A DNA stretch of 9,777 bases from Candidatus Hydrogenedentota bacterium (GCA_903922535.1 CAIXUF010000009.1:1-9777); one strand, 5' to 3'. Shown: positions 1 to 6,650, numbered from the stretch's first letter. Numbers and translations are program-made. Notes: generated by a model not told the origin, from the letters alone.

Positions 1-445
1 ATGGGTTGGGTGCCACCTCAGTGACGCGGGAGCAATTCTCCTCGAATCGCGCACGTTCCTCATCGGTGGGAGGCAGCGCGCCCAATCCCGGCTGCTCTTG
101 CGGCCCAACCGCTGCCTTGGCCGCAGCCGTGGCCGCGGGAACGAACAAGGGTTCCGCGCCTGTTACCCCCGGAGTCGTTTTAATGGTCACGACCGCCGAC
201 GAAGGCGCCTCCACCAGCAACCGGCCTTCGGGTGCCAGTTCAACAACGCGGCCACCCAAGGCAACCACTGTTGATTTCAGGGACAGGATGTCCGCATCGG
301 GCGCCGGTGAAATCCAAACGAGACCTGTTTCCGGGGAGAAAGCCCACGAAGTCCTTCCCGGCACAGACAGAAGCACGGCGCAGAAAGCGACCATGCACAG
401 CGGTCTGCACGCCACTGCCCCTCGAAAACCGTGCATTAGGGACAT
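1..445 (-). CDS. Exported protein of unknown function, N-terminal part (cut by window edge)
   Basis: I do not recognise the family. The frame stays open from an ATG at 445 (minus strand) to the left edge, giving 148 codons without a stop; the C-terminus lies outside the window. An AGGGAG ribosome site lies 8 nt before this ATG; a second ATG three codons in (436) is an alternative. The product begins with a basic and hydrophobic stretch ending near RTSWA (about residue 35), a typical Sec signal peptide, so the protein is probably exported. The mature part starts FSPETGLVWISPAPDA, is rich in Val, Ala and Pro, and includes an Ala/Pro-rich linker around residues 100-125 followed by an acidic segment (PPTDEERARFEENCSR). 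The gene is divergent from the secretin operon, with 1.1 kb between them. The opposite plus-strand frame (6-569) has low-complexity content and no signal, so I take it as antisense noise. Confidence 0.6.
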   Translation of the reverse strand, partial: MSLMHGFRGAVACRPLCMVAFCAVLLSVPGRTSWAFSPETGLVWISPAPDADILSLKSTVVALGGRVVELAPEGRLLVEAPSSAVVTIKTTPGVTGAEPLFVPAATAAAKAAVGPQEQPGLGALPPTDEERARFEENCSRVTEVAPNP

Positions 446-560
446 GTTGATCGCTCCCTGTTGTCTCCGCATTGCCACATGTCATCACTTGTGCAAACCG
501 ACACTGCCACGGGAGCAACGTCTCGGCCCCCTGCCGTCGCCGCCATGGCATGATCATTCC

Positions 561-580
561 CCGACATGATATTCTGTCGG
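561..580. promoter_or_regulatory. Inverted repeat CCGACA-N8-TGTCGG
   Basis: Two perfect 6-bp arms (561-566 and 575-580) flank an AT-rich 8-bp spacer. It lies about 115 bp upstream of the start of the minus-strand exported protein, where an operator could sit. The form suits a dimeric repressor, but a small hairpin is equally possible. No function is shown. Confidence 0.25.
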
Positions 581-616
581 TTGCCCGCACGGGACAAGCG
601 CAAGGCTTCTGTTCAG

Positions 617-655
617 CGGGCCTTGGCCCGTCGCCAGGTTTCTTGGCAACTGCCA
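617..655. repeat. Cluster of two short inverted repeats
   Basis: CGGGCC-TT-GGCCCG occupies 617-630 and TGGCA-AC-TGCCA occupies 644-655. Both are perfect, adjacent and nearly loop-free, so they look more like DNA palindromes than RNA hairpins. No T-tract follows on either strand, so they are not intrinsic terminators. Confidence 0.3.
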
Positions 656-1218
656 CCGACCGGAACCGCCCGTTCAGCTGTGCGTACTGGGGGCATGGCC
701 AATCTGTCACGCGAGGCGGGGCTTGGAAAGGGAATCGGAACCACGCACCCGCAACAACCGCCGTCTCCGCAGCATTTGATACCCCTGACTGGGATATCCC
801 CGCCTTGCATCAACAAGCCTTGGCCGGGGCCTCGCCAAGAAAAATGCCTCTCTTTAGCCCTGTGAGATAAACTTAGCACACAATGCTCCATTCTGCAAGA
901 GTCCTGTTTGAGCCCCTATCCGTGCGCGAAAAACGCGGTGGATTGTTGTGGTATGGCACGCTGTCAAAGTGACCTCTTGCCGCTTTCTGCCGGTTGCGAG
1001 ACTCAAATGACAAGGAAGAAACGCTGAATGGGGTGAACTTCGTCTGGCACGGCGGCTTGCCGGTTGTCTGACGCGGCTGTGATTTGAAACGATGAATGAA
1101 ATTGTTGGACGGTGCCGGGTTGTTAGAATGGGTAACACAAACCCGCCCCACGGGTAAGAAGGTGGTTCCATGCTTCATGACGGGAAAGGGGGCGCAGCAC
1201 GGCTTCTCACACATTATT

Positions 1219-1256
1219 TTGTGGATTGCGCAATCGGAACCATATATATGGTGTCC
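1219..1256 (+). promoter_or_regulatory. Palindrome pair with a possible promoter upstream of the secretin operon
   Basis: GATTGCGCAATC (1224-1235) is a perfect 12-bp palindrome. It is followed after three bases by ACCATATATATGGT (1239-1252), a perfect 14-bp palindrome that extends to outer GGA/TCC arms with one bulge. A weak sigma-70-like match, TTGTGG (1219-1224), 17 bp, ATATAT (1242-1247), is superimposed on them. The combination suggests a regulated promoter about 300 bp before the first operon gene, with repressor or activator sites overlapping it. The -35 match is poor, so the promoter assignment is tentative; the palindromes are directly visible. Confidence 0.3.
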
Positions 1257-1390
1257 AGAATGGGCTCCGGTTCGGATATTCCCTGAAACCTTTTGGCCAT
1301 TGCCGGTATTGACTATTGGGTCTTATTGTGCGGTTCTGGCGCGAAAACAGGATGTAAATTGTTGCCAATCAGTAGTTTAGCGTTGGAATT

Positions 1391-1419
1391 GCCGCCCCGG
1401 CGGCGGGAGACACGCGTGT
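1391..1419 (+). repeat. Hairpin plus palindrome in the probable operon leader
   Basis: GCCGCC-CC-GGCGGC (1391-1404) is a perfect inverted repeat and ACACGCGTGT (1410-1419) is a perfect 10-bp palindrome five bases further on. A third, weaker stem (CGGCC 1457-1461 with GGCCG 1470-1474) follows. If transcription starts upstream, these would fold in the 5' leader of the operon. No T-tract follows, so they are not terminators. Confidence 0.3.
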
Positions 1420-1547
1420 TTTCTGCCGAGGACGAGCATGGCGTAGAACAACCATCCGGCCCCGCGAGAGGCCGTGAACGGGGAAAGTATCGCATGCACC
1501 CGCCCAAACGGACACGCCAATCGGCGCCCCGGAGAGACTAAGAGATC

Positions 1548-1973
1548 ATGGCCCCTGGATGTGAAGCCAGAAGGATCGTGGTCGTTTTGTTCTGTGGCGT
1601 TGCGCTTGCCTGCGCGGCTGTGGCAGAATCGTACACGATCCCTGCGGACAAGGTGAACGAGCAAAAAGTGTTCTGGGGAAACCCGGCCAAATTTGAAAAG
1701 CCCGCCTCGGTGGATTACAAGGCGATCGTCATGGCGACGGACGAGTATAAGTCCATCAAGCAGAACAAAATAGAAGCAGGTTCGGCCAAATACTGGATAC
1801 TGATCAGCCAGGCAAGCGAAAAGGCCGTGAAGGCCGTGGCGGCGGTCGGCAAGGAAAGCCAATATGATCTCATCGTCGCCAAGGGCTATCTGGAAAGCGT
1901 GGGCCTGACCGTGCAGCCCACCGATGTCACCAATGCCGTGCTGGAGCGGCTTCAAAAAGGAAAGACAACCTAA
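1548..1973 (+). CDS. Small periplasmic protein, miniature Skp/OmpH-like
   Basis: This 141-residue protein has a basic start and hydrophobic core (RRIVVVLFCGVAL) with likely cleavage after AVA at residue 26, so it should be periplasmic. The mature part resembles a very short Skp/OmpH chaperone: an N-terminal strand and helix start (ASVDYKAIVMATDEYKSIK, residues 53-71) like the Skp pattern ending in a Glu-Tyr-Lys, a short helix (about 75-102), then YDLIVAKGYLE (106-116) and PTDVTNAVLERL (124-135), like the Skp C-terminal strands ending D-x-T-x-x-V-L-x-x-L. Skp is about 160 residues with long coiled-coil arms; here the arms are nearly absent. An in-frame TAA at 1539-1541 rules out an earlier start; GGAGAG lies 11 nt before the ATG. 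It is first in the four-gene operon, 42 nt before the lipoprotein, consistent with a role in delivering or folding the outer-membrane products. The Skp link is my reading of the pattern and is uncertain. Confidence 0.6.
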   Translation: MAPGCEARRIVVVLFCGVALACAAVAESYTIPADKVNEQKVFWGNPAKFEKPASVDYKAIVMATDEYKSIKQNKIEAGSAKYWILISQASEKAVKAVAAVGKESQYDLIVAKGYLESVGLTVQPTDVTNAVLERLQKGKTT

Positions 1974-1981
1974 CTTGGGCG

Positions 1982-2001
1982 TCTGCGGAAAGTTGCGCAG
2001 A
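1982..2001 (+). other. Short intergenic hairpin between the first two operon genes
   Basis: TCTGCG (1982-1987) and CGCAGA (1996-2001) form a perfect 6-bp stem with an 8-nt loop. The hairpin lies between the stop of the Skp-like gene and the ribosome site of the lipoprotein gene. It is followed by A residues rather than T, so it is not a terminator. It could mark an mRNA processing or stability site. Confidence 0.25.
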
Positions 2002-2015
2002 AAACGGAGCGTGTC

Positions 2016-3011
2016 TTGAACATTCGGGCATTTGCGGCTGTGGGACTCTGTTTGGTGTCCGTCCTTATGGTGGCCGGATGCGCGGGCAATACGCTGGGTG
2101 TCGGCGCCTACTCCTCCGGCATGGGCCGGGGTCCGGTGTCAGAAACCCGTGCAACGGACAGTTTTGCGGCCTCCAAGCAGCTTGTCGAAGCCAGGCGCAT
2201 GGTCAAGGGCGGCGAGTATTCACTGGTCATTCCGCGTCTGCAGCAGTTGACCATGGAGTTTCCCAGCGATCCCGCGGCCATTGAGGCGCGATATTACCTT
2301 GGTCTTTCCTATTTCAATATTGGCGGTTACGATCAGGCGCTTCAGTATTTCCGGGAATATGCCGAACTGGCCCCCCAGGGTGAGAACGCGGAGTCGGCCA
2401 AAAGCTACATCCAGCGGATGACCGAAAACGCCCCGGCAACGCCCACCGAGGTGGACGTGAAGATTCGCGACGCCCTGGCCCGTGCGGCCACGAACCCGGA
2501 TGACGCCGCAATCAAGATGGAATTGGCGAATCTGTACTGGGACGCGGGGCGCTACGCCGAAGCGGGCAAGGTTTACCAGGAATTGCTGGCAAAATGGCCC
2601 AATTTGATGAATGACACGGTGGTGCGCACGCGCGTGGCTTTGGAAAAGGACGGCACACTGACCGTGCTCAGCCCGCAGGAAACGGAACGCCGCTTCCATG
2701 AGAAGGAACCGTTGCAGATATTCAACGTGTCCTCATTCCGCAGTGGACGTTTTGAGGACTGGAACGCCACCGCCCGTGAAAGGTACTACAATGTCGCCGG
2801 CCAGGCGGTGAACCAAAGCGAGCGTCCGCTGGAGGATGCGCGCATCACAGTGACCATTTACGGCATGGGCCAGATGGTCTTTGACACCCAGACGGTGTCC
2901 CTGGGAACCCTTCAGCCCGGCGAAGTCCGCGCATTCAGCGTGCAGTTCTCAAAGTTTGACAACATCTTCAATGTGACGCGCCATGAATGCGTTGGAACCT
3001 TTCGCCGTTGA
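2016..3011 (+). CDS. Outer-membrane TPR lipoprotein with FxLYD-like C-terminal domain
   Basis: The 331-residue protein begins with a lipoprotein signal peptide and lipobox LMVAGC; Cys22 would be lipidated. The next residue is Ala, not Asp, so outer-membrane sorting is expected. Residues about 52-135 hold two TPR units (KGGEYSLVIPRLQQL; YYLGLSYFNIGGYDQALQYF) and about 160-195 a third (LANLYWDAGRYAEAGKVYQ), as in BamD/YbgF-like assembly factors. Residues about 234-330 form a beta domain with V-A-G-x-A-V-N-x-S and an L-x-P-G-E-x-x-x-F pattern, as in FxLYD/DUF3426-type domains. The start is TTG, supported by GGAG 6 nt upstream. The secretin gene follows after 22 nt. TPR lipoproteins are known partners (pilotins, PilF/PilW-like) of secretins, so a role in placing or assembling the two downstream secretins is likely, but it is inferred from context. 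Confidence 0.78.
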   Translation: MNIRAFAAVGLCLVSVLMVAGCAGNTLGVGAYSSGMGRGPVSETRATDSFAASKQLVEARRMVKGGEYSLVIPRLQQLTMEFPSDPAAIEARYYLGLSYFNIGGYDQALQYFREYAELAPQGENAESAKSYIQRMTENAPATPTEVDVKIRDALARAATNPDDAAIKMELANLYWDAGRYAEAGKVYQELLAKWPNLMNDTVVRTRVALEKDGTLTVLSPQETERRFHEKEPLQIFNVSSFRSGRFEDWNATARERYYNVAGQAVNQSERPLEDARITVTIYGMGQMVFDTQTVSLGTLQPGEVRAFSVQFSKFDNIFNVTRHECVGTFRR

Positions 3012-3033
3012 TGCGGAATGATTGAAAGGAACG

Positions 3034-4212
3034 ATGAAAGCAAAGAGAACAACAATTCCGGCGCTCGGCGTGGCGGTACTGTTCACCATGGTCTTTGCCG
3101 CGCGCGCGCAAGAGCCCAAACAGGTCAATGTCGCCGTAAAAATCATCGAGTTCCAGGCGACAAATGATCTGCAAACGGGACTCAGCGCCTATTTCAAGAA
3201 CCGGCTTGAACCGCGCCCGTACGGGCATGTGGTTGCGGGCCAGGAAAGCGCTGTCGACTCCGTGGCGCTCACGTTTCCCAGCACGAACACCACGGGACTG
3301 AGTGTCTTCCTGAACAACCTCACCAACAACTGGGCCGACGTGGAGCTGGTGCTTCAGGCGCTGGTGAACCAGGGGAAAGCATTTATCCTGTCCCAGCCCA
3401 AAGTGCTGGTGCCCGTCGCCGCGCCGGTGCCAACCGTGATCAAGACATCGCAGGACGTGCCCTACACGAACACCATTGTCATCGGGGCCTCGGCGGTGCA
3501 GACCACCGCGTTCAAACCGACCGGCGTGGCCATGACCGTCAGCGCCCTGGAAGTGGTGGACGACGACGGCAATCCGACGACCACCGACGACGTGTACATC
3601 AAGCTGAAACTGACGGCGGAGATAAACGAGGAAGGGCAGCGCATTGCAATCGCTCTTGGCATGGGCACGGGGAGTGGCGGCGTCTTGAACCAGACAACCA
3701 CGGCCATCACGGTGCCCCAATTCATTTCGCGCAGCGTGGACACCACCGTGTGGGTGCGCAACGGGCAGGTTCTGCTGATGGGCGGCCTTTACCGCAACAA
3801 CAAGGTCGGGACTCTTTCCACAATGCCCTGGTTCCCGCAGACAGAGGGCGTGTTGAACAACCTGGTCAGCCGGGTGCTCCCCTTTGCCGCAAATCCCCAG
3901 ATCCCCCTCTCCGCCAGCGTGGGCAACAACGACAAGATCCAGGACCGGCGCGAGCTGGTGTTTATGATCAAGGTGGATCTCTGGCGGAAGTCCTTCACCG
4001 TGGCCGATGAATTGGGCTTCGCCGAGGACCAGCCGTCGGCCGAAAAGAAGGAGGGGGAAAAGGCGCCTGAAGAGCCTCCGAAATCCAAAACGCCCGCAGA
4101 CGTTATCAGTGGCGTGCTGGGGGACAAGGGCGGTGTGGCCACGGGTCTGGCAGGAAGTATCGGAGTCCGCCCCGGCAACGCCATCTCCGGCATCGGAGGC
4201 AAGTCCAAATGA
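3034..4212 (+). CDS. Secretin-core outer-membrane protein, divergent paralogue 1
   Basis: This 392-residue exported protein has a signal peptide with likely cleavage after ARA (residue 25). It contains the C-terminal beta-barrel region of type II/III secretion secretins: LSQPKVLV (119-126), VPY (142-144), G-x-x-M-T-V (164-169) and PQFISRSVDTTVWVRNGQ (228-245) followed by VLLMGGLYRNN, then RRELVFMIKVDLW (305-317). Secretins are usually 450-700 residues with N0/N1/N2 periplasmic domains; here only about 90 residues precede the core, so those domains are missing. The conserved V-P-x-L-G-x-I-P-x-L-G-x-L-F segment is replaced by a longer MPWFPQTEGVLNNLVSRVLP stretch (264-283). The tail (about 335-392) is a charged Lys/Glu/Pro stretch followed by a Gly-rich end. 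I chose the ATG at 3034, preceded by AAAGGA, over a TTG at 3022. Its stop overlaps the next gene's ATG (ATGA), which implies translational coupling. Confidence 0.82.
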   Translation: MKAKRTTIPALGVAVLFTMVFAARAQEPKQVNVAVKIIEFQATNDLQTGLSAYFKNRLEPRPYGHVVAGQESAVDSVALTFPSTNTTGLSVFLNNLTNNWADVELVLQALVNQGKAFILSQPKVLVPVAAPVPTVIKTSQDVPYTNTIVIGASAVQTTAFKPTGVAMTVSALEVVDDDGNPTTTDDVYIKLKLTAEINEEGQRIAIALGMGTGSGGVLNQTTTAITVPQFISRSVDTTVWVRNGQVLLMGGLYRNNKVGTLSTMPWFPQTEGVLNNLVSRVLPFAANPQIPLSASVGNNDKIQDRRELVFMIKVDLWRKSFTVADELGFAEDQPSAEKKEGEKAPEEPPKSKTPADVISGVLGDKGGVATGLAGSIGVRPGNAISGIGGKSK

Positions 4213-5423
4213 ACGCCTCCAAATTCTTGACCGCATTGTTCTTGGCCGGCACTGTGGCTTTCCTGCCGCTGCCGTCCGTTGCCCAAGCGCCTGCGCCAGC
4301 ACCTGCGCCAGCACCTGCCGCAGCCCCGGCCCCGGCCCCGGCCCCCGCACCCGCAGCACCCGCACCCGCAGCACCCGCACCCGCAGCACCCGCACCCGCA
4401 GCACCCGCACCCGCAGCACCCGCTGCCGCGGCACCCGCCACACCTCCGCCCCCCCTGACGGACATCCGTCAAGTGCAGGTGAAAGTGTGGATTAGCGAGA
4501 CCGGCGAGCGCGGCATTCGTGAGATCGGCGCCAATCTGAAGTACGTGCGCTTCGTGCGCGGCAAGCAAACCAACGGCTCCGTGCAGCAGGTGAACTCGAC
4601 GCTCATCCCCAACAACCGCTTTGGCACCGTGACACTGCCCTATCCGGACAAGGCCCTGTTCGGTTCGCCGCTGCGTCCGGACTTGGACAACAACCTCGCC
4701 AACGGGTTGCAGGACTATGCGGGCGCTGGGATCAACTTCACCATTCTGGACACCAGTGACGGCACCATCAACGGCACCCTTGCGGCCATTGAGCGCCGTT
4801 CCGACACGGACCTGATCTCCAAGCCGGAACTGCTGGTGGCCAACGGGCTTCCGGCCATCATCAAGGCCGGCGGCTCGGTTCCATTCCAGGATGCCAAGGT
4901 GACACCACCCTATCCCGCGCAGTTGCAGGTCGCCTGGAAGGATGTGGGTGTCAACATGAACATGACGCCCGCCATTCTGCCCAACAACATGGTCCAGCTC
5001 ACGCTGACTGAATTGCAGGTGTCCGATGTGAACCAAATCACCAATCTCAACGGTGTGGACATGCCCACATTCTCCACCCGCTCACAAACGGGCGTGGTCA
5101 TGGTGCCCGACGGCACGACCCTGGTGATTGGCGGATTGACCAGCCGGACGGTGACCGGTGCGGAGCAGCGTGTGCCCATCCTCGGCAAAATTCCGCTCCT
5201 GGGCATTCCGTTCCGTTACCGCAAATCAGACGCGCAAACGCGCAGCCTGCTGGTCTTTGTCTCCCCGACCATCGTCGACCTGCGCGCCCCAACGGACGCA
5301 GCCAAGAACGCCATGGACTTCTGGAAAGAGCACGGAGCGGAGTGGGTCAACACAAATCAGATCAAGAGCGAAGTGGATGCGATGCAGCAGTCCGGATTGG
5401 GACCGAATCGGATGGTGAATTGA
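4209..5423 (+). CDS. Secretin-core outer-membrane protein, paralogue 2 with Pro-Ala linker
   Basis: The 404-residue protein has a signal peptide (likely cleavage after SVA, residue 25), then a Pro/Ala linker (27-82) including five exact PAPAA units (46-70), then a secretin core. Core motifs are LISKPELLVANGLPAIIKAG (202-221) then VPF, VGVNMNMTPAI (246-256), MPTFSTRSQTGVVMVPDGTT (285-304) then LVIGGL, VPILGKIPLLGIPFRYR (322-338) and RSLLVFVSPTIVD (345-357). These match the classic VPxLGxIPxLGxLF and final beta-strand signature better than paralogue 1 does. N0/N1/N2 domains are absent; the Pro-Ala linker stands in their place and may reach through the periplasm. GGAGG lies 9 nt before the ATG, inside the upstream gene. 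It is the last operon gene, with a terminator hairpin starting on its stop codon. Such proteins form gated outer-membrane rings; the substrate is unknown. Confidence 0.85.
   Translation: MNASKFLTALFLAGTVAFLPLPSVAQAPAPAPAPAPAAAPAPAPAPAPAAPAPAAPAPAAPAPAAPAPAAPAAAAPATPPPPLTDIRQVQVKVWISETGERGIREIGANLKYVRFVRGKQTNGSVQQVNSTLIPNNRFGTVTLPYPDKALFGSPLRPDLDNNLANGLQDYAGAGINFTILDTSDGTINGTLAAIERRSDTDLISKPELLVANGLPAIIKAGGSVPFQDAKVTPPYPAQLQVAWKDVGVNMNMTPAILPNNMVQLTLTELQVSDVNQITNLNGVDMPTFSTRSQTGVVMVPDGTTLVIGGLTSRTVTGAEQRVPILGKIPLLGIPFRYRKSDAQTRSLLVFVSPTIVDLRAPTDAAKNAMDFWKEHGAEWVNTNQIKSEVDAMQQSGLGPNRMVN
4290..4433 (+). repeat. In-frame Pro-Ala tandem repeats
   Basis: Five perfect copies of a 15-bp unit (CCCGCACCCGCAGCA) run from 4344 to 4418, followed by a changed sixth copy (4419-4433). 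Just upstream are two perfect 12-bp units (CCTGCGCCAGCA at 4290-4301 and 4302-4313) and a CCCCGG-type run. All unit lengths are multiples of three, so copy changes alter linker length without breaking the frame. The identity between copies at the DNA level, including third positions, suggests recent slippage or expansion. Confidence 0.9.
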
Positions 5424-5458
5424 ACCCGGCGTTGCGCAGCCGTGCCGGGTTTGTTCTT
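5423..5458 (+). terminator. Intrinsic terminator of the secretin operon
   Basis: AACCCGGC (5423-5430) pairs perfectly with GCCGGGTT (5444-5451) across a 13-nt loop, and the tail TTTGTTCTT is T-rich. The stem begins on the last base of the secretin stop codon. Its position argues against the GTG at 5442 as start of the next gene, because that codon would lie inside the hairpin. Confidence 0.7.
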
Positions 5459-5483
5459 GCCGCCAGGCGTCCGGCGGATTGAA

Positions 5484-6650
5484 ATGGCCGGCATGGACCA
5501 GATACGGCGGGACATTCTTTTCCTTGCGGGCAGGCTTTCCCACCGCTGCGCGCAGAGCGAGGAGGAGCTTGAGGCGGCGCGCTACATTGAGGGCCGCCTC
5601 CAGGAGCGCTTCAGCTCGGTGGAGATTGAATCCTTTGCGGCCGTCGATGACCACAACATCGTTGTGGCGTCCTACATGGCCGAATTCCTCGTCGTTGCGC
5701 TGCTCGCCGTCTGGTGGCCCTTTGCGGCGACTCTCTACGGCGCGATGGTCTTCCTGTCCTACGCGGCCGAATACATGGGCTATCCCGTGTTCTCGCGGCT
5801 CCTCCCCCATTTCGAGTCGGCCAACGTGGTGGCCCGGCATTACGCCGAACGGCCCGCGGGACTGCTGGTCGTCACCGCCCACTACGACAGCGGCACCGCC
5901 AGCCCGCTCACCAGTCCCGACGTCGCCCCGCGCATGCGTGCCGTCCAGATCGTCATCGTCCTGTGCATGCTCTTTGTCGTCGCCACCTGCGCCGCCGACG
6001 GCCTGGCGTCATTGATGGGCGGCGTCATTCCCGCCCTTGACGGATTGCGCTGGGCGGCGGTGGCCGTGCTGCTCTCCGCCGCCGCGGCCCATTTCTACGG
6101 GGCCGGCCACAACACCGAGGTGCGCGGGGCCATCACCAACGCCTCCGGCGTTGCGGCACTGCTCCAGGTGGCCGAGAAGGTGTTCGAGGACCCGCCCGAG
6201 CACCTAGACGTGTGGCTGGCCGCCACGGGCGCCCATGAACGCTGGATGGCGGGCATGCGCGAACTGGTGTCCGGCATCAAGGACGGTCGCCAATTCGTCC
6301 GGTTCATCAACATTGAGTCCGTCGGCGCGGGCCGACTGTCCTACACGACCTCCGAAGGGGAACTGATCGCGGCACCCTGCGGGACCGATCTCGTCGAGGC
6401 CGCCAAGGCCGAAGCGCCGGAACACGGCTTCGCCGCGGCAAGTCTGCGCCGGATCGATTCGGCCGCACACATCCCCCTTGCCCGCGGCTACGGCGCCATC
6501 AGCCTGATGGGCCTCGATCCCAACGGCATTCCCCGCCACTGGAACTGGGTTTCCGACAGCATCTCCGAAGTGGACGAACACGCCATCGCGCAAACCGCCG
6601 GTTTCGCACACGCGATCATCAAGCGGCTCGGGGCCAGAGAAACGCTCTGA
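5484..6650 (+). CDS. Membrane-embedded M28-peptidase-like protein with altered metal site
   Basis: The 388-residue protein resembles M28 zinc peptidases: LVVTAHYDSG (128-137), GAITNASGVAALLQVAE (215-231), ATGAHERWMAGM (247-258), FINIESVG (274-281), AAHIPLARGYGAISLMG (327-343) and a C-terminal HWNWVSDSISEVDE like the family's yH-Dt-id end. Two hydrophobic blocks are inserted, each long enough for about two membrane helices: 65-98, before the first metal motif, and 152-205, between it and the second. Several positions differ from active M28 enzymes. The bridging Asp of G-A-x-D-N-A-S-G is Thr218, the Glu-Glu pair is His251-Glu252, and the later Asp ligand is Glu278; His133 and His329 are kept. 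It may be inactive or use another metal geometry. I chose the ATG at 5484 (GGCGGA upstream) because the upstream GTG at 5442 falls in a terminator. No signal peptide is seen. Substrate unknown. Confidence 0.7.
   Translation: MAGMDQIRRDILFLAGRLSHRCAQSEEELEAARYIEGRLQERFSSVEIESFAAVDDHNIVVASYMAEFLVVALLAVWWPFAATLYGAMVFLSYAAEYMGYPVFSRLLPHFESANVVARHYAERPAGLLVVTAHYDSGTASPLTSPDVAPRMRAVQIVIVLCMLFVVATCAADGLASLMGGVIPALDGLRWAAVAVLLSAAAAHFYGAGHNTEVRGAITNASGVAALLQVAEKVFEDPPEHLDVWLAATGAHERWMAGMRELVSGIKDGRQFVRFINIESVGAGRLSYTTSEGELIAAPCGTDLVEAAKAEAPEHGFAAASLRRIDSAAHIPLARGYGAISLMGLDPNGIPRHWNWVSDSISEVDEHAIAQTAGFAHAIIKRLGARETL

Larger units (their letters stand above)
446..1547. other. Long divergent intergenic region without a convincing gene
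   Basis: These 1.1 kb separate the minus-strand exported protein from the plus-strand secretin operon. Several short frames cross it on both strands (for example 854-1171 minus, 1096-1380 plus, 1293-1541 plus), but none has a good ribosome site, signal or recognisable motif. It does contain a run of perfect inverted repeats, listed separately, which suggests regulatory DNA or structured leader RNA. I saw no tRNA, no match to a riboswitch consensus I know (GEMM-I c-di-GMP and SAM motifs are absent) and no mobile element. Confidence 0.6.

Noticed and set aside
819..839. Hairpin CTTGGC-N9-GCCAAG as a terminator
   Set aside because: It is followed by A residues on the plus strand, and no T-tract follows on the minus strand.
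1045..1060. Sigma-54-like TGGCAC ... CTTGC
   Set aside because: The distance between the GG and GC elements is 11 bases instead of the required 10.
854..1214. Two overlapping minus-strand frames of about 105 codons
   Set aside because: No ribosome site, signal or motif; composition looks random.
1096..1541. Two plus-strand frames before the Skp-like gene
   Set aside because: No ribosome site, and they run through the palindromes and probable leader.
4344..4433. CRISPR-like array
   Set aside because: The 15-bp units are contiguous, without spacers, and encode PAPAA in frame.
2968..4443. 491-codon open frame on the minus strand
   Set aside because: It is antisense to both secretin genes and starts inside the Pro-Ala repeat, giving an Arg-Val repeat with no signal or motif.
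3789..5036. 415-codon open frame on the minus strand
   Set aside because: It is the complement of the secretin genes, with a Cys-Gly repeat arising from the minisatellite; no domain is visible.
5442..5483. GTG start extending the M28-like protein by 14 residues
   Set aside because: The codon lies inside the terminator hairpin and has no ribosome site; the ATG at 5484 is better placed.
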